Assembly (NCBI RefSeq): GCF_037975245.1
Contig: NC_092582.1
Location: forward strand, 23,463,577 to 23,527,576
Length of the DNA: 64,000 nt
Direction: 5' to 3'
Source: Apostichopus japonicus
Taxonomy: Eukaryota; Echinodermata; Holothuroidea; Aspidochirotida; Stichopodidae
Shown: one piece after another, positions 38,701 to 51,392 of the stretch
How the letters are laid out: each line of letters opens with the position of its first letter
Position numbering within the stretch: position 1 is the first letter of the stretch
Notes under the pieces: generated by a model
Told to the model about the DNA's origin: nothing
What the model saw: the letters and a program-made list of their open reading frames with translations, nothing else
Databases searched by the model: none
Translations under genes and position numbers: made by a program

Positions 38701-41700
38701 TAACTGTAAGACCATTTTCCGGCATCATTGTACAATAACTCCACCATACCCGTATAGGGAGCTGATACCTGGTATATATATATATACAATTGATATAGTT
38801 GTGATGACCCCGTGCTGCTTCAACACTTCGATTAAATGGACACAATGTTAGTTAGAAATTTGCTTTTGTCCTCGGTTAAGACGGAAGTTAGAAAGCTTAT
38901 AATGATACATTGTGTCCACACGGTGTTGGAAGAGGAAGTGGATGTTAGATTCTTGATAACGGAAAGTTAATCTAAAAATCACCGCAATACTAAAACACAA
39001 TGGGAAAGGTTTGTACCCCAGTGAAAGAGGTTTATAATTTCCGAATTATTGTACAAATAGAGGGTAAGGGGAATCCACAGGCACAAAAGTGCAGGCTATG
39101 TGGTTTTATACAATGCCGGGAATCGGGCGCGGATCAATGGAGTGTGACGTGTATACCCCCACCCCCCCTCCCCTTTCAACCCTCCCCCACACAAACACAC
39201 AAATGTACAACCATGCAAGCGTATAAACCTTGTCATAGATTATATTCTCGCTTTAAAATATGCGACAGAATATAACCATTTCGAGACATGGGGTCGGCTT
39301 TAACGACCCCCGGACCTTATAACCCTCCCCTGGATACACCTCTGGATATTACGTCTCATTATTAACAGCAACAAGTCAGGGTTGATAAATGTAACCCGTA
39401 TACCCGGGCATATAACGCTTGAAGCCGAGGATCAGACTTCGTTCACCTATAGTTAGTATGACTGTGTAAATATGTAAGACATTGACAGCGTAAACGGGAT
39501 TTTCAAAAACATATTTATATTGTCAGCTACAGGTAACCAATCCAGGGTAAGTGTTTACCTAGAGTATACTTCCTTCTATTGTATACACACATTCTAGGGA
39601 GGTTGCTTTCTCGTACACTAGTGACAACAAGTTCACACCAGCGACACAGTGCAACAAGTTCGCATTACGTCACTGAGCTTTTCGAGTTGCAGTCGTCCCC
39701 CACCTTTTTCCCCTTCCATATCTCACTTTAGAGGCGATCCCTGAGGGGGTGGGCTGCTTTGCAGCCATGTAAGAAGAGACGTAAGGGTTGGGAGGGGAAG
39801 CGGGTACAATATTGTCCTGTTGGTTGCACCACTGTTTGGGTTTTGACATATATGTGAGGCACGTATACAAAATCTGATGACTTTTCTTTATACACCATGA
39901 TCGCCCCTCCCCCTACCTTCCGCAATCTCTTGTCCTCATTACGCTAGAAACAATTAAATGCCCTCAATATAGGCTACCCTCAAATCAAGTAATACGAAAA
40001 ATCATTTAGGCATACCCTCCCCATGACTGGTTATAACTTGGGAATCTCCCTGGAATGTACTTTTTGGAGGAGCCTTTCAATATTTTTAATTAATATGTGA
40101 GGGCTTCTACAGACTATAGTCTATGGTGAACATTAATTCATTCACGCGGTCGACGCAAAAAGGGAACCACGCGGCTGTAAATCTCAACCACATGGTATTA
40201 TAGTATCACCACACATGGGGGTAAAACCACAATGGTTAACACCCTATTAATAGTAAATACGTACGAGGTATTAAATAGATTTAAGCGTTGCTTTGGCCCG
40301 CCCCCTTTTTGTTTTCAGCGGCAGACATGAAAATTGTCTAAATCTAATGCACACAATATAGCTTGAATTGTGTAAATTAACTACAGTATATGACTAATAT
40401 TGGTAAGAGTTAAGTGAAAATACCCGCATGTAGTAGGCCGGTTAGCCAGACTATAGTTAAAAATACTTGTACGTACAATAATGTGTCTACGTTGTACAAA
40501 TGTAGCCTGCAGCTTTACATGTCGCATTAGGACAAACATACCATCGTATCTATATAATACAACATACTACACCAACTTATCATAACACACGGCGGATTAA
40601 CATCGCAAAACAACCAAATACGTACCTTGAACATTCCCATGGTCCAGTTTACTTCCAGGCATATTCGTTGTACAAATGAACTCCTTACTTTGTCTATGAA
40701 CTACTCAACTGACTTGGTATCTCTTACGATATTAATAAATTGTAAACCACTGACAACATCTGCAGCTTACAAACAGGCTAACAATTATGTTGTCTTCTCT
40801 GTTAACAGTATGAAAGTCAAACTGTGCTCTCCGTAGGCTACGAGTGATGAACGATATTCGTCTTGTTTTCCTGAAAAGCGGGTTGTGTGTATTATATTAC
40901 CCATCAATAACCCTTGTTGTGAACTTCAATTGCCGTTCGAGGTTTCCTGATGACACGACTTCCGTATTTGGACGTCTCCATTTAACGTCGAGGTAAAAAA
41001 ATATGTATGCCAGTTTGTTATGAATGGTGAGTAGTAAAACCGTACCCCCCGCAAAGATTTATGGAGAGAATACACACACGACAAAAGTTCAAGTTCATTG
41101 CGGCATTGTGTTCTGGGTTTATTTTGGTCCATTGTTCAAATGGTGTACAGAAAGATCACTTTGGTCTGTTGGAGAACATTTAAAGCAGTTGTTGTTAGTT
41201 AAGTACGGGCACTTTGGAACGGAACATACCGCACATAACATTCAAAACTAGCAAGATTGCAATATAGGTCAAATTAAGAGACACTTACATACTCGCTCAA
41301 AGTGACACAGCCCTAATAAGCGAGTTAAAAAGATACCAAGGTACAAACAGGTCATTTCGACTCTTTTCTTATAAGTGTTAATCAGATTCAAGGAACAAAG
41401 TAGAATTTTTCATAATTTGTTTTCCTTATTCAAATAACTGTTGATTTGGAGCCTCATCGTTATGAAATCATTTCAAAACGACAACTGAAAGTTTTCAATG
41501 AGTCCAAATATGCACAACACTGAGCGAGACTAGGATCATTTTGGAGTAGGATAGCTCTGAATTAATATTTTGGCATCATTTTTTATCACCAATTCAAGCA
41601 ATTGAAAACTCGTTTGCTCTGCAATTGGTCTGTAGAATATAAAGTCAAGTTTCAGAAAACATTTAAAATAATTTCAATTTACGACGCCCAAATTTTCGAA

Positions 41701-42085
41701 ACCACATTAGCTCATGAACTCAGCGCAGTGTTAATGATGCGTTTAACTTCGCTGTCTCCATATTCTGATGTGCTTTGTTCGTCTGTATTCAGCGGTTGGC
41801 TGCGAAGTTCGACAGTAAACTCTACGCATTGAATACCACCTTATTTTCCAAATGGTCAACGAAACGAAATATAATACGGTATGGCATGACTAACGCTATG
41901 TAGCTTTTTTATTGTTACGTTTCAAGTGGTTTCTATACGGCATCTAGTAATAAGGTTTTTCTCATGACAACTGTGTGCGACTCAAAGCTAATCGAAAACT
42001 TAACTTTCCGTTTCGACAATTCTAACTTTATGGGGCAAAGTAAATCCACAGGTTTACATAAACCGAAAATATCCTGAAATAAAAA
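32728..42085. other. Long gene-poor stretch
   Basis: No coding exon supported. Contains the structured block at 35430, the hairpins at 37562-37592 and 37697-37765, and several poly-C or poly-G runs. Probably the upstream intergenic region or first intron of AIF1. Confidence 0.5.
35430..35655 (-). other. Structured GC-richer block, possible SINE or ncRNA
   Basis: On the minus strand the block holds GTTAG...CTAAC, CAGTCCC...GGGACTG and, at its end, CCCAGG-loop-CCTGGG followed by TGACTTTTT, like a hairpin next to a pol III-type T-run. No canonical B box is visible. Confidence 0.35.
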
Positions 42086-42090
42086 ACTAT

Positions 42091-42130
<40 letters not shown>

Positions 42131-42137
42131 GCTACTG

Positions 42138-42168
<31 letters not shown>

Positions 42169-42361
42169 AACTACTACTACTGCTACTACTACTACTTCTA
42201 CTACTACTACTTCTACTACTACTACTACTTCTACTACTACTACTTCTACTACTACTACTACTACTACTTCTACTACTACTACTTCTACTACTACTACTAC
42301 TACTACAACTACTACAACTACTACTACTACTGCTACTACTACTACGTCACTACTACTACTT

Positions 42362-42398
<37 letters not shown>

Positions 42399-42400
42399 GT
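42086..42400. repeat. (CTA)n trinucleotide array
   Basis: About 100 triplets, mostly CTA with interspersed CTT and CTG. Confidence 0.95.
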
Positions 42401-42715
42401 ACTCACTGTGTATAGCACTTTGAGTACGTACTCACTGTGTATAGTACTTTGAGTACGTATACTCACCGTGTATAGTACTTTGAGTATACGAACTCACTAT
42501 ATATATAGTACTTTGAGTACGTACTCACTATATATATATATATATTACTTTAAGTATACGTACTCACTATATATATATTACTTTGAGTATACGTACTCAC
42601 TATATATATAGTACTTTGAGTACGTACTCACTATATATATAGTACTTTGAGTATACGTACTCACTATATATAGTACTTTGAGAACGTACTCATTGTGTAT
42701 AGTAATTTGAATGTA
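42396..42715. repeat. GTAC-palindrome tandem repeat, about 9 copies
   Basis: Units of 30-45 bp: GAGTACGTACTCAC or GAGTATACGTACTCAC, then a variable TA run, then TAGTACTTT. Confidence 0.9.
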
Positions 42716-45077
42716 ACACCCTTGCTATTTACTAATCTGGCAAGTTCATGAGCTATGACTGGTCAGCTTTAGTCAACTTTGTACTTGCGAACTAAAAGGT
42801 TTGATGAGCAGGTTTCAAAGTTGTCCTGCTTGTGGATTACACATCAGGCATGGGTCGTTGGAATCATACCGGAAAAGGAATTTGAATGAGATAGCAACAA
42901 GGCTCAATGACACACCACTGCCGACATTGTAATCACCGGGTGAGGTATTTTGCAGTCGTGAATTATTACCTGGGGATGTAGTTCAGATTGGGTGTTATCC
43001 CTAACCTTTACCTGGCTGTCTACCTAAACTTGTTTTGGCTTTGATTTCCATCAACGTTTCCGTCGTTATTGATAACAGTGGTACGAGTGTGTATTGCTCT
43101 CAACGAAATAACATCCACAACCAGTGGCGAACGCTTGAAATCAGGCGTCACAGAATGTGGCAGATATGTCTCAGGATGACCATGTTGAACAGCTTAGATA
43201 AAAAACGTTACCTCCAGATTCACCATACTTCACTATCAAATGTACATATGTGGTCCAATGTGATATACCATAAGACATGAATCTCTCCCCGACCAGCTTT
43301 AAAATAAGATGTTGTTCTTTATACAAAATAATTATTTCAATGAGAACGTTTGGATTATTTAGCAGGATCATTTTTTATTGAGGTTGATGATAATATAAAT
43401 TTAGAAAAGTGGTAGGCGGTATCCGAGGGTGCGGGGAAGGGGGTTACTCGACACAACAAGGGTTACCTCTTCCCCAAACCCACACAGCAAGAGTTACAAC
43501 GGCAATGTAATTATTCGGAGAACTTCAACTTTGGAGAAGTTGAGACCTGTATAAATGTGGTTTATTTTGACTGTTTTCACCTCACAGAATTAAAAATCCT
43601 TTTTAAGTGCTTTTGTTTTTATTTAATTGTATACCAATATTTCCCTTTCTCTATCTCATATTCATAAGGTCCCGTGTACAAATGTTCAATCAAAGAGAAA
43701 CTGACAACTCAACTTTGAGTTATATTTTCTGTATATTTCGCAAATCGTGCGCAATGGTGATGGCGTTATGAAAATACAGTGTGTGGAGAGCGATATAAAC
43801 GACAGGGACTAGTTGGTGGCGCACGTTCGAAATACGTCAAATAATATCACGGCATCCGTTACTTCTGTTTCCATGTCAACATGGCGCCGCGCCTTTCACA
43901 TTCCAGTCTTGTCGGGGATAAAGTACACTGCATGACCCTTCAAGATTAAGTATCAGGGAAAGGCACCCCTGCCCCCCCCCCTAAAGACACAGGCATACAC
44001 ACAAGTCATGTGGCGTAATGGAAATAATGCAAAGATAAATGTAAAGAAACTGAGAAATATATCATTATTGATTTATTTGACCTGTTACCATAATTTTCTC
44101 TCCCGAAGAGAAACAATAAGATATAACACTTTTAGGGTGCTGCCCTATCCAATTCAAAGATAACAGTTTATTCACCTTTGAATTATACTATGCTCTGGTT
44201 TAAATATGTATCTACTACAGAGATATTTGCAATTTTCAAGATTAAAAACAACTTCACCAGGGTGATTTAAACTGTATAAGCTGTGAAGGAGGACTGTACT
44301 AGGAGGGAGAGGAGGGGGGGTTGTGAGTGAGGACCGGAAGGGAGGGTGCTGTGAGTGAATGCTGGAAGGAAATGGAGGAACGCTGTCAGAGAGACTGAAC
44401 TATAAGAGGGTTGGTGGAATATGATTGTATCAATGCCAGGCTCACTAAAGATGGATAACAGTGGTTTGAAAATTCAGCCATCCTATACACACAACCTGCT
44501 GTTGTATAAAAAGACAAAGAGAATGCGTGGCAAGATCAGTATGAAGTAACTTAAAGTATTCTGCACCAACCTAAGGCTTCACACACATAAAGCATGTTAT
44601 GTAGGCCTGTTATCCTACCTGTTGACAGGGTTCTCTGTGGCACTACTGTGGGATGTATAACACTAATGGCTTGAGAATCTCTACTGCACTTGCAGAAACA
44701 ATAAGCATTGTTTATTTATTAAAAGGGAGATATGACCTACAGTACTTGGTACTAACTCAGATGAAAAGATAAAGATGTTTTAGTTTTTACAAAGTAAAGG
44801 TTTCGGGAAGTCCTTCATGTGGAAGACTTTATTTTTGAAGGGAACATTCACTTTTAGTTTACACTAACTACGTGACTCTCTTTATTTCAGGGCCTCGGGG
44901 GAGATTAGCTTTACGCTAACCGAGTATACCCCTTTAATGTTAAAATAAAAAATAAAATAAAAACTCTATATTAAGTCACAGTTGTAGGTAACTTATCTTC
45001 CTTAGGCTGTCCAGCACACCACCCTTTAGACAATGTATAGGACTAATGTATATAAATGAAAATGGCGGAGTGTATAG
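42716..45077. other. No gene identified
   Basis: Unique AT-rich DNA. A GC-rich AACATGGCGCCGCGCC motif (43879) resembles a YY1-type initiator context, without a supported exon. Confidence 0.45.
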
Positions 45078-45129
45078 CCGGCGGGGTGTATAGCCTAGGC
45101 GGAGTGTATAGCCTAGTGGTTAACGCCGG
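45078..45129 (+). mobile_element. tRNA-derived SINE head, A-box half
   Basis: TATAGCCTAGTGGTTAACGC matches a pol III A box in a tRNA-like head, preceded by two near-copies of GGAGTGTATAGCC. It breaks off at CCGG (45126-45129), where a different, hairpin-rich sequence begins. No B box follows. Confidence 0.5.
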
Positions 45130-45370
45130 TGTAGCAGTACAAACTGTCGCAAATATTCCATATTCAGTATAAACTGTCCCAGTCCCACTGGGACAGTTTA
45201 TACTGAATTTACCAGTACATTTAGTCTCCCGGACCTTTTGTACAAGGGCAGTTGGTACAGACTGTCTCCCAGGACAGTTTATGCTATGATGAAACGAGGG
45301 GGGACATTATTTGTTGGTCGCATATTTGGTTGTAAATTGTGTCCCCCTGAACACTACGTCCGCATTAGCA
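45130..45370 (+). mobile_element. Hairpin-rich GTCC element, copy 1
   Basis: Starts TGTAGCAGTACAAACTGTC and ends near ACGTCCGCA. It carries many GTCC/GGAC words and a perfect 22-bp inverted repeat (45062-45083 offset form at 45162-45183 and 45187-45208, 3-nt loop). The layout parallels the reverse strand of 51237-51392. Confidence 0.45.
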
Positions 45371-45402
45371 TGTACGTTCGAGTAGCAAAAATTTAATTAG
45401 TA

Positions 45403-45648
45403 ATGGACTCTGGCAGTATCCGTATTTTTAGCAAACTGTCGTATTTCGGCTTCCGTATATTTAGCAGTAAAGTCGTGCGACAACTAAAAATGGAAAAGCT
45501 AACAGTAAACGTGAGACAAATTGCAGATATTCTAAGAGATGAGAGCTATCCAAGTGGGTTTACAAGAATAAAACAGAGAAGGATCTTACGGAGACAAAGT
45601 CAGTCTTTCAGACTGGCTGAAAATGGAACTCTTGCATACCGAAAATAA
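45403..45648 (+). pseudogene. GIN/KRBA2-type integrase gene remnant, N-terminal piece
   Basis: An 81-codon open frame from ATG 45403 (another in-frame ATG at 45490 begins MEKLTVNVRQIADIL). The part after residue 30, with YPSGFTRIKQRRILRRQSQS and a terminal NGTLAYRK, resembles the helical region just before the H2C2 zinc finger in GIN-transposon/KRBA2-like integrases (typically ..YP....R..LRR.A..F.L.dG.LyYrk). The frame stops at TAA right after YRK, where the family continues, and no splice donor precedes it. The zinc-finger segment is not found before the next exon-like block at 46634, so this is probably a broken copy. It is a cellular-transposon type element, not evidence of a virus. Confidence 0.6.
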
Positions 45649-46633
45649 AGGAAAGTTTTGCTATCTAGGGCTTCTCAACTCGCCCAAATCGAGGCAGCTC
45701 ATACTGACTAGTGACATCTATAAGGTAATGTCTGTAACTTACAGTATAGGATACACAATATGGTATTGGTTGTTAAATGGCGAACGGCCATTCCACAGTT
45801 AAACTATAACCAGGCCTCTAGGACTGATTGGTGCACAAATCATGATATTCTTTTACCACGTTTGGTTAGTTGTAAAAACTCATTCGCAAAAGTCAAGCAA
45901 TTGCTTATGCAACATTATAATCAGTTGTATGCTTGAGCAAAGTTGTAAGTGCATGAACAAAGTTGTTAGGGCCTATTTCTTTTCGTTTTGTTTACCCAAT
46001 TGTCTTAACAAATTTTTGTGAAAATTATTATAAATTTCTACCTTTTATCGCCCTGCCTATCATAAAAGATAACAACAGATCACTAAGGCTTACAGAGCTA
46101 GTCTGGTTTGCATGCATGGGACACTATAAAATGCTATTATTGGACTATAGCATATAGCCTAGCCTACTTCTAGAGGAAAGTGGCACTAATACTGTACATA
46201 ACAAATTCACGTTCATTAATTTTGGTTGGTAAGAACAGATATTGAAGGCCTGATAGTACTTTTTTAGGTGTGGCATATTCTCTACATGCCAAGCCTCACT
46301 GCAGAAGAAAACTCCTTAAATATCTATAGACCCAAATAGTGGCCATGCAATATGTACAATAATGGGAATATTCCATTTCAAACATCGATATAGAGTTGTA
46401 ATTCAATTTTAAGGCACTTCAGCTAGAACTACCAATCCTGCAGCCCATATATTTGTGTGTGTGTTTTTTTTTTTTGGGGGGGGGGTGGGCAAAAAAACAT
46501 GATATCTCCTTGATCATGAATTTTCTTATCTCTTTGAAGGTGTTCATCTTTGCATAGATAAACCAGACAACAGACTATGTCTAGATTCTATTGGAAAACT
46601 ATCAACGTTGATGTAACAAGTTATGTTCAACAG

Positions 46634-46709
46634 GATGTCAAAGCGTCATTGTCCTGTAGACCTACGAACAAGTCTCCATAGCATTCCTGTAACTGGATTA
46701 TGGAAACAG
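46634..46709 (+). pseudogene. Integrase gene remnant, exon before the catalytic core
   Basis: A 76-bp block between an AG (gttcaacag|G) and a donor (GAAACAG|gtaaat). In the frame fixed by the next exon it reads MSKRHCPVDLRTS, then LHSIPVTGLWKQ in phase 0. LHPIPV..LWkQ is the conserved bridge between the CxxC zinc finger and the catalytic domain in GIN/KRBA2 integrases. The preceding HxxH/CxxC motif is absent from the 1 kb to the left. Confidence 0.65.
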
Positions 46710-47375
46710 GTAAATTCTCAATCTGTTTTAATTGCACAAGATGTCCGCAGTATGCAGTGAAGGTTTGGTATAGTTAATGTCACTCTTTCTGGACAAATTC
46801 AACATTTACAAGTTTAAAGGTAGTCTGTATTGGCCCTAAATTTTGGCCACTTTAATTGCTAAAAGTTTTCAAAAAGTACTTTCCAAGGGGTAATAACTCT
46901 TTAAATTGTGCTCAGACATTCTAAATGATGACACGAGATATTGAATGTCCCAGTGAGGTAAATTTCCTTCAGGGAAATAAACATACTTAAAGAATTTTGT
47001 CCATAGTGAAAATTTGGCATATTTAAGGCCTATACAGCATACCTTTAAGCCACACTCTGGCCTAACTGCAGAGCAACCATCAATATAGGAATATAATTGT
47101 AAGTTGCAAAAAGTGGCGTATCATTTTTCTGGTTTAGTGGTTGAAGAGATTGTAAATATATGGTACAGTATGGTGTAAGTTACATTTTCATGTTTGCAAG
47201 GTAAAAATAATTGGCCTAAATCCACCAACACCCTGTTTCGATCAGATATCCCACTGTTTTTATCTAGATCTGTGTACAGCATGAAGCAATGGAATAGAAC
47301 AACAGTCAAGGCAAAGCATGCAACTTGTAATTGTTTTTGAAATTAGCACCTAAATGCTGTCTTCTTTCTTAACAG

Positions 47376-47533
47376 GTTGGTGTAGATCTTATTGGTCCTC
47401 TACCAGTGACAGCTGCCAAGCAACTGTACATCATAACACTGTCTGACTTCTATTCAAAGTGGCCTGAGACTAAGGCAGTGCCTGAAAAGACTGCAGCATC
47501 GACTTCTTATTGCATTACTGATGTGATGATGAG
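47376..47533 (+). pseudogene. Integrase gene remnant, catalytic core exon (first Asp)
   Basis: A 158-bp exon (acceptor ctttcttaacag|GTT, donor GATGAG|gtaagc), 52 codons plus two bases. It opens VGVDLIGPLPVTAAKQLYII, with the first catalytic Asp of the RNase H-fold integrase (D in GVDLIGPLP). It continues with DFYSKWPE and AVPEKTAAS, both typical of the family (YFSKWpea..vpeKtA). Both boundaries are clean and phases match the flanking blocks, so the gene structure was real even if the copy is now dead. Confidence 0.78.
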
Positions 47534-48854
47534 GTAAGCATGTCTTAAAAAGTGAATAATTTTCTGTAGTTAGTTCCAATATGAATGGCATCATATCTGT
47601 TATTTGTACCATGCAAATAACTTGTAGTGCATGGCAGAATGCTGTGTTTGAGTATAAATTATTTCCCAATAGGTATTAAGCATACAGAAAGATCACGAAG
47701 GTAGGTGAGAACAGAGAAAGTGTACTGTAAATCTTTGCAGGTTAAGTCCCCATTAACAAGTTTATATGTACATAGTTTTTGTTCCTATATTTACTTACAA
47801 GGTTCCACCTCTGGTTCTTAAGTAGCATATAGCCTGACAATTGTCGTCATTTGATTACATCCCCAAAAAGTGATTTTGGCTGGACATGTTTCACTGCAGC
47901 AGACACAGTTTATTTGTTCAAACAAATGATGAGTAAATAATTAAGACCACATTCCACAGCTAGACACCACCTATTGTGTGTTGTTTTTCAAAAAGGTGTT
48001 GGACAGTTTGATATTGTAACCACAGGGAACTTTTCTGTTTAGAAAGTGTGAACTTATTACCACTTGGCTGTTTTCACAGGAATTTCGACAAGATAAGAGA
48101 GATAATGTATCAACTGAGTTTTGGTACCATTTCTCTGTTAGGTCCGTTGTGGAAAATTGCTAAATGTGTTTGTGTGTGTGGTGGGGGATATTTCCTGAAA
48201 CCTGGGAGAGGGACCCCTTTTTCTTTGGCAAAATAAGGCAATGTTTAGGTCTCTTGATGCAAAATGATGTATAATAGTACATTTTACTATAATAATGGTA
48301 AGCTAGCATTATTTGTTTTTGCATTTGGGTCATACAGAGGGTGTTTTGAACCCCCCATGGATCCTGATTCAGGACAATTAATGTTTGATCGGCATTAAAC
48401 AGTCATACCATGCACACATACATCAATAGAGCACCAAAAGGCATCAAATTTCTGTTGTATCCTAGCTTACTCTAATTTGATAAATTTCTGATATTAAATT
48501 TAATTAATATGCCCCAAAGTTGTATTGGCTCATGTGGTTAAAACTTTTCAGGTTTGGTAGTGAACTGTACAATATAGCGCCAAAATTATGACATGCAATC
48601 TCCAATTAATAAAATGGAGCCAGTAATCCCATAAACATGTAGGTGTCACAATAAAAGATCATCCAATTAACTCAATGCCTAAGCATAGTTCAGTTGTACA
48701 CTATACAGTCTACACTTAACCAACATGGTGAATGTTAATTATCTTTGTAGTGGAGCTTACACATAACTTTTCAAGATGATAATTTATTTTATATATGACT
48801 TACAGTGTGGTATTCACTACTCATAATATTGCTTTCAACTTTTATTTTGCACAG

Positions 48855-48930
48855 ATTTGGTTGTATTGATATCTCATCCCTGACCACCAATGGAGGGAGT
48901 ATGCATGAGGTTAACAGAAGACATGTCTAG
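48855..48930 (+). pseudogene. Integrase gene remnant, second-Asp exon, disrupted
   Basis: Acceptor ttttattttgcacag|A. Joined in phase to the previous exon it reads R-FGCIDIS..., then SLTTNGGSMHEVN, and stops at TAG (48928-48930). Family members have RFGcP..iisDQGrEFvN here, so the second catalytic Asp aligns with Asn and the Glu/Phe of GREF are lost. The third catalytic residue and the C-terminus are not seen. Possible readings are a decayed copy or a truncated non-catalytic host gene; I favour decay. Confidence 0.6.
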
Positions 48931-51236
48931 ACGATTTTCTTAGCAGTTAACTTGTTACCGACAATAATCTTGTCTTTCACTCTAACATATCATGAGAGAA
49001 AATTGCGTCGGCTGCTATACGTTTAAGCAAAGACAGGCCATTGACTTTTCACTGCCAGTCGTAGTCGAAGGGATGTGACGCTCGAAATTCTTTATCACCT
49101 CATTACTTCATTAAATAACAAATAAGAAGGCGTGTTTCTTGGTTCTGGAAGTTGTGTTCAAGATAAGTTCTCATAGTAAAACATATAACCGACCATATTC
49201 TTCTTCCTGTTGTAACTTTTGCTGTTATGGATTTCTGTGTAAGTCTTAACGAAAAACCCATGAGAATCAGCTATTTTATTTGTAATTAACAATCAAGATT
49301 AAATTTTGACGGTATCAAGTTGCACATTAAAGCATTATATAGGTAATCCTACTGTTTGTGGAAAGCAGTTCAAGGGGGGAATTCTAATAGGGAAACTTCT
49401 GCATGGTTTTATTGAGGTCTTTACCAAACTCTAAAGAGGATGTTCTTCATGTGGATTATGAGAGTTTCAAGTACATATTGTTTGAAGAAGAGTGACAGTA
49501 GTATATCATTCTAATCAAGCAATACCTCCCTGCTTGAAGGATGCTCTAGAAAGCATGGATTATCTTTAGTTGCATCAGAGCTACAAAGGGAGAGTCATCA
49601 TTCCAGTTAAATTTCCCCATGCAGGGGGTAGGAAGTGAGGGTGGGCACACAACATCAGAGGGACATTTTCTCATTCCACAACCACCACTCGTTATGCTAT
49701 AAACCGATACACACCGGCCATATCACTTAAATATGATGTATGATGTGTTAGTATGTTATCAATACTATTTATTGAGATTGTTAATTGTTAAACGTGCTAT
49801 AGAAAGATATGGGATGCCATTTAAAAATAGCATGTACAGACAGTGCCCCCCCCCCCAGGCTCCTACCTCCCAGATCCCATGTATAATCATTTTTCACTCT
49901 TTGCCCAGTCTGATATAGATTCAGAATATTGTGTTTGTGCATGACTATCATCCAATTTCATGTTTTGATTTTTACTATATTAACTTTCTTTTAACAAACT
50001 TTTCTCTACAAGAATGACATATTTAAAGTGTGAGAAACATGATGAGACAAAAAATCTAGCATGTTGCATCCTGCTCTGTCCTATTTGCTTTATTCTTTCC
50101 CTTGTTTGGCTTTGTTTTGTTTCCTGTATGTTTGCAGCTCTTTTGAAGAGGGTATCGTTCTAATATATCTTTTCTAATATGAACCACTTTTGTCCAATAA
50201 GAAACATTCATAATAAGAAACAACGAACCTTTATCACTGGAATTGCCTGGAATGCCATTTGTCTATACAAATGAAAATTTGCTTCACGCATGGCCATCAC
50301 AACGGGGCTTAGGGGGTGGGGGAATGGCCCTCCACCTTGTTGAGAGGGAGAAAACCTTGACGATTGAGTGACAAAAATAAGGAAGGGTAAAAAAGTAAAC
50401 AATAAAGTAGTAATGAAAGTCAATAAATAGGTGTCAAGCCCATACGGAGAGGGTTGGGGCAGTGTTGACATGTTCAAGGTCAGAGAAGTATCTAGTCCAG
50501 CTACTTCATGGTTGTTATTAGCAAACAAAAATATTTTGTAACTCATCACAGATAGGTCACAGACTTAAGAAGACCCCTCCCCAGGACACAAATTCGATAA
50601 CTTGCCATCCCAACTCCCCCCCCCCCTTATCCGTAACTTGAAAACACCCTCGGTTCCCGTCCTATAATGAGCTTTACGCAGGGATGAAATTTCATATTGC
50701 CTAGGCAACTCTCGTAGACCCATGAAGTACAGTTACCATACTTGCCAAAACTTACCCACTGTGTGTTAGGGAAATACGGCAACAATGAAGTTTGGACTCC
50801 TAAAGTTCGTAATATTTTACCTCTGCAATTATCATTTTTTGTTGTAGCTGTTGCATTCCCTATCCCGTACCCGCCCTCCGTTGGGAGGGGGGGGGGGAGT
50901 TAGGTTTATACTATCTCTCCCTCTGTAAAGATGACTATGAACGCAATGTAGTTGCCGAATACAACATGCAACATATACGGAGGATGAAGTAGCAGCAATC
51001 ACAACAAAAACATGATTAACATCTTCTACAGATGGAAGACTTGTTTCTTTTTCTTCTTCTTTTTTTCCCCTTTTATTTTTTGTTTTGCAGCAACGCACAA
51101 CGTCTCATTTATTTCCTGTAACATTTAACTCTGATGTACGCATCTGCTCTAATTATTGATATAATGAACTCAATTGCCTTTTGAATGTCGAAATGCTTAA
51201 ATTTTATGCGGGACAAAAGATGCTATGAAGTATTTG
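48931..51236. other. No gene identified
   Basis: AT-rich DNA with poly-C/poly-G runs at 49848, 50611 and 50886; no repeat array and no exon with splice support. Confidence 0.45.
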
Positions 51237-51392
51237 CGGACATTCTGTACCAGGACATTTCGTCCGGTGGGACTATATTTGCTGTGAGGGTGGGACACAA
51301 TTTTCAGCAGATAATGTCCGACCGGACTAAATATGCTGGTACAAAGTGTCCGCGGAGACACTTTGTACAGGGGGACACTCTGTACTGTCACA
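51237..51392 (-). mobile_element. Hairpin-rich GTCC element, copy 2
   Basis: Read on the minus strand it starts TGTGACAGTACAGAGTGTCC next to CCGG and ends AATGTCCGCAAATAC, as in copy 1. It contains the inverted pair GTACAAAGTGTC/GACACTTTGTAC (51342-51371) and repeated GTCC words. Confidence 0.45.

Noticed and set aside
43879..43935. First exon starting ATGGCGCCGCGCC
   Set aside because: Promoter-like composition only; the following donor is weak and no downstream exon joins.
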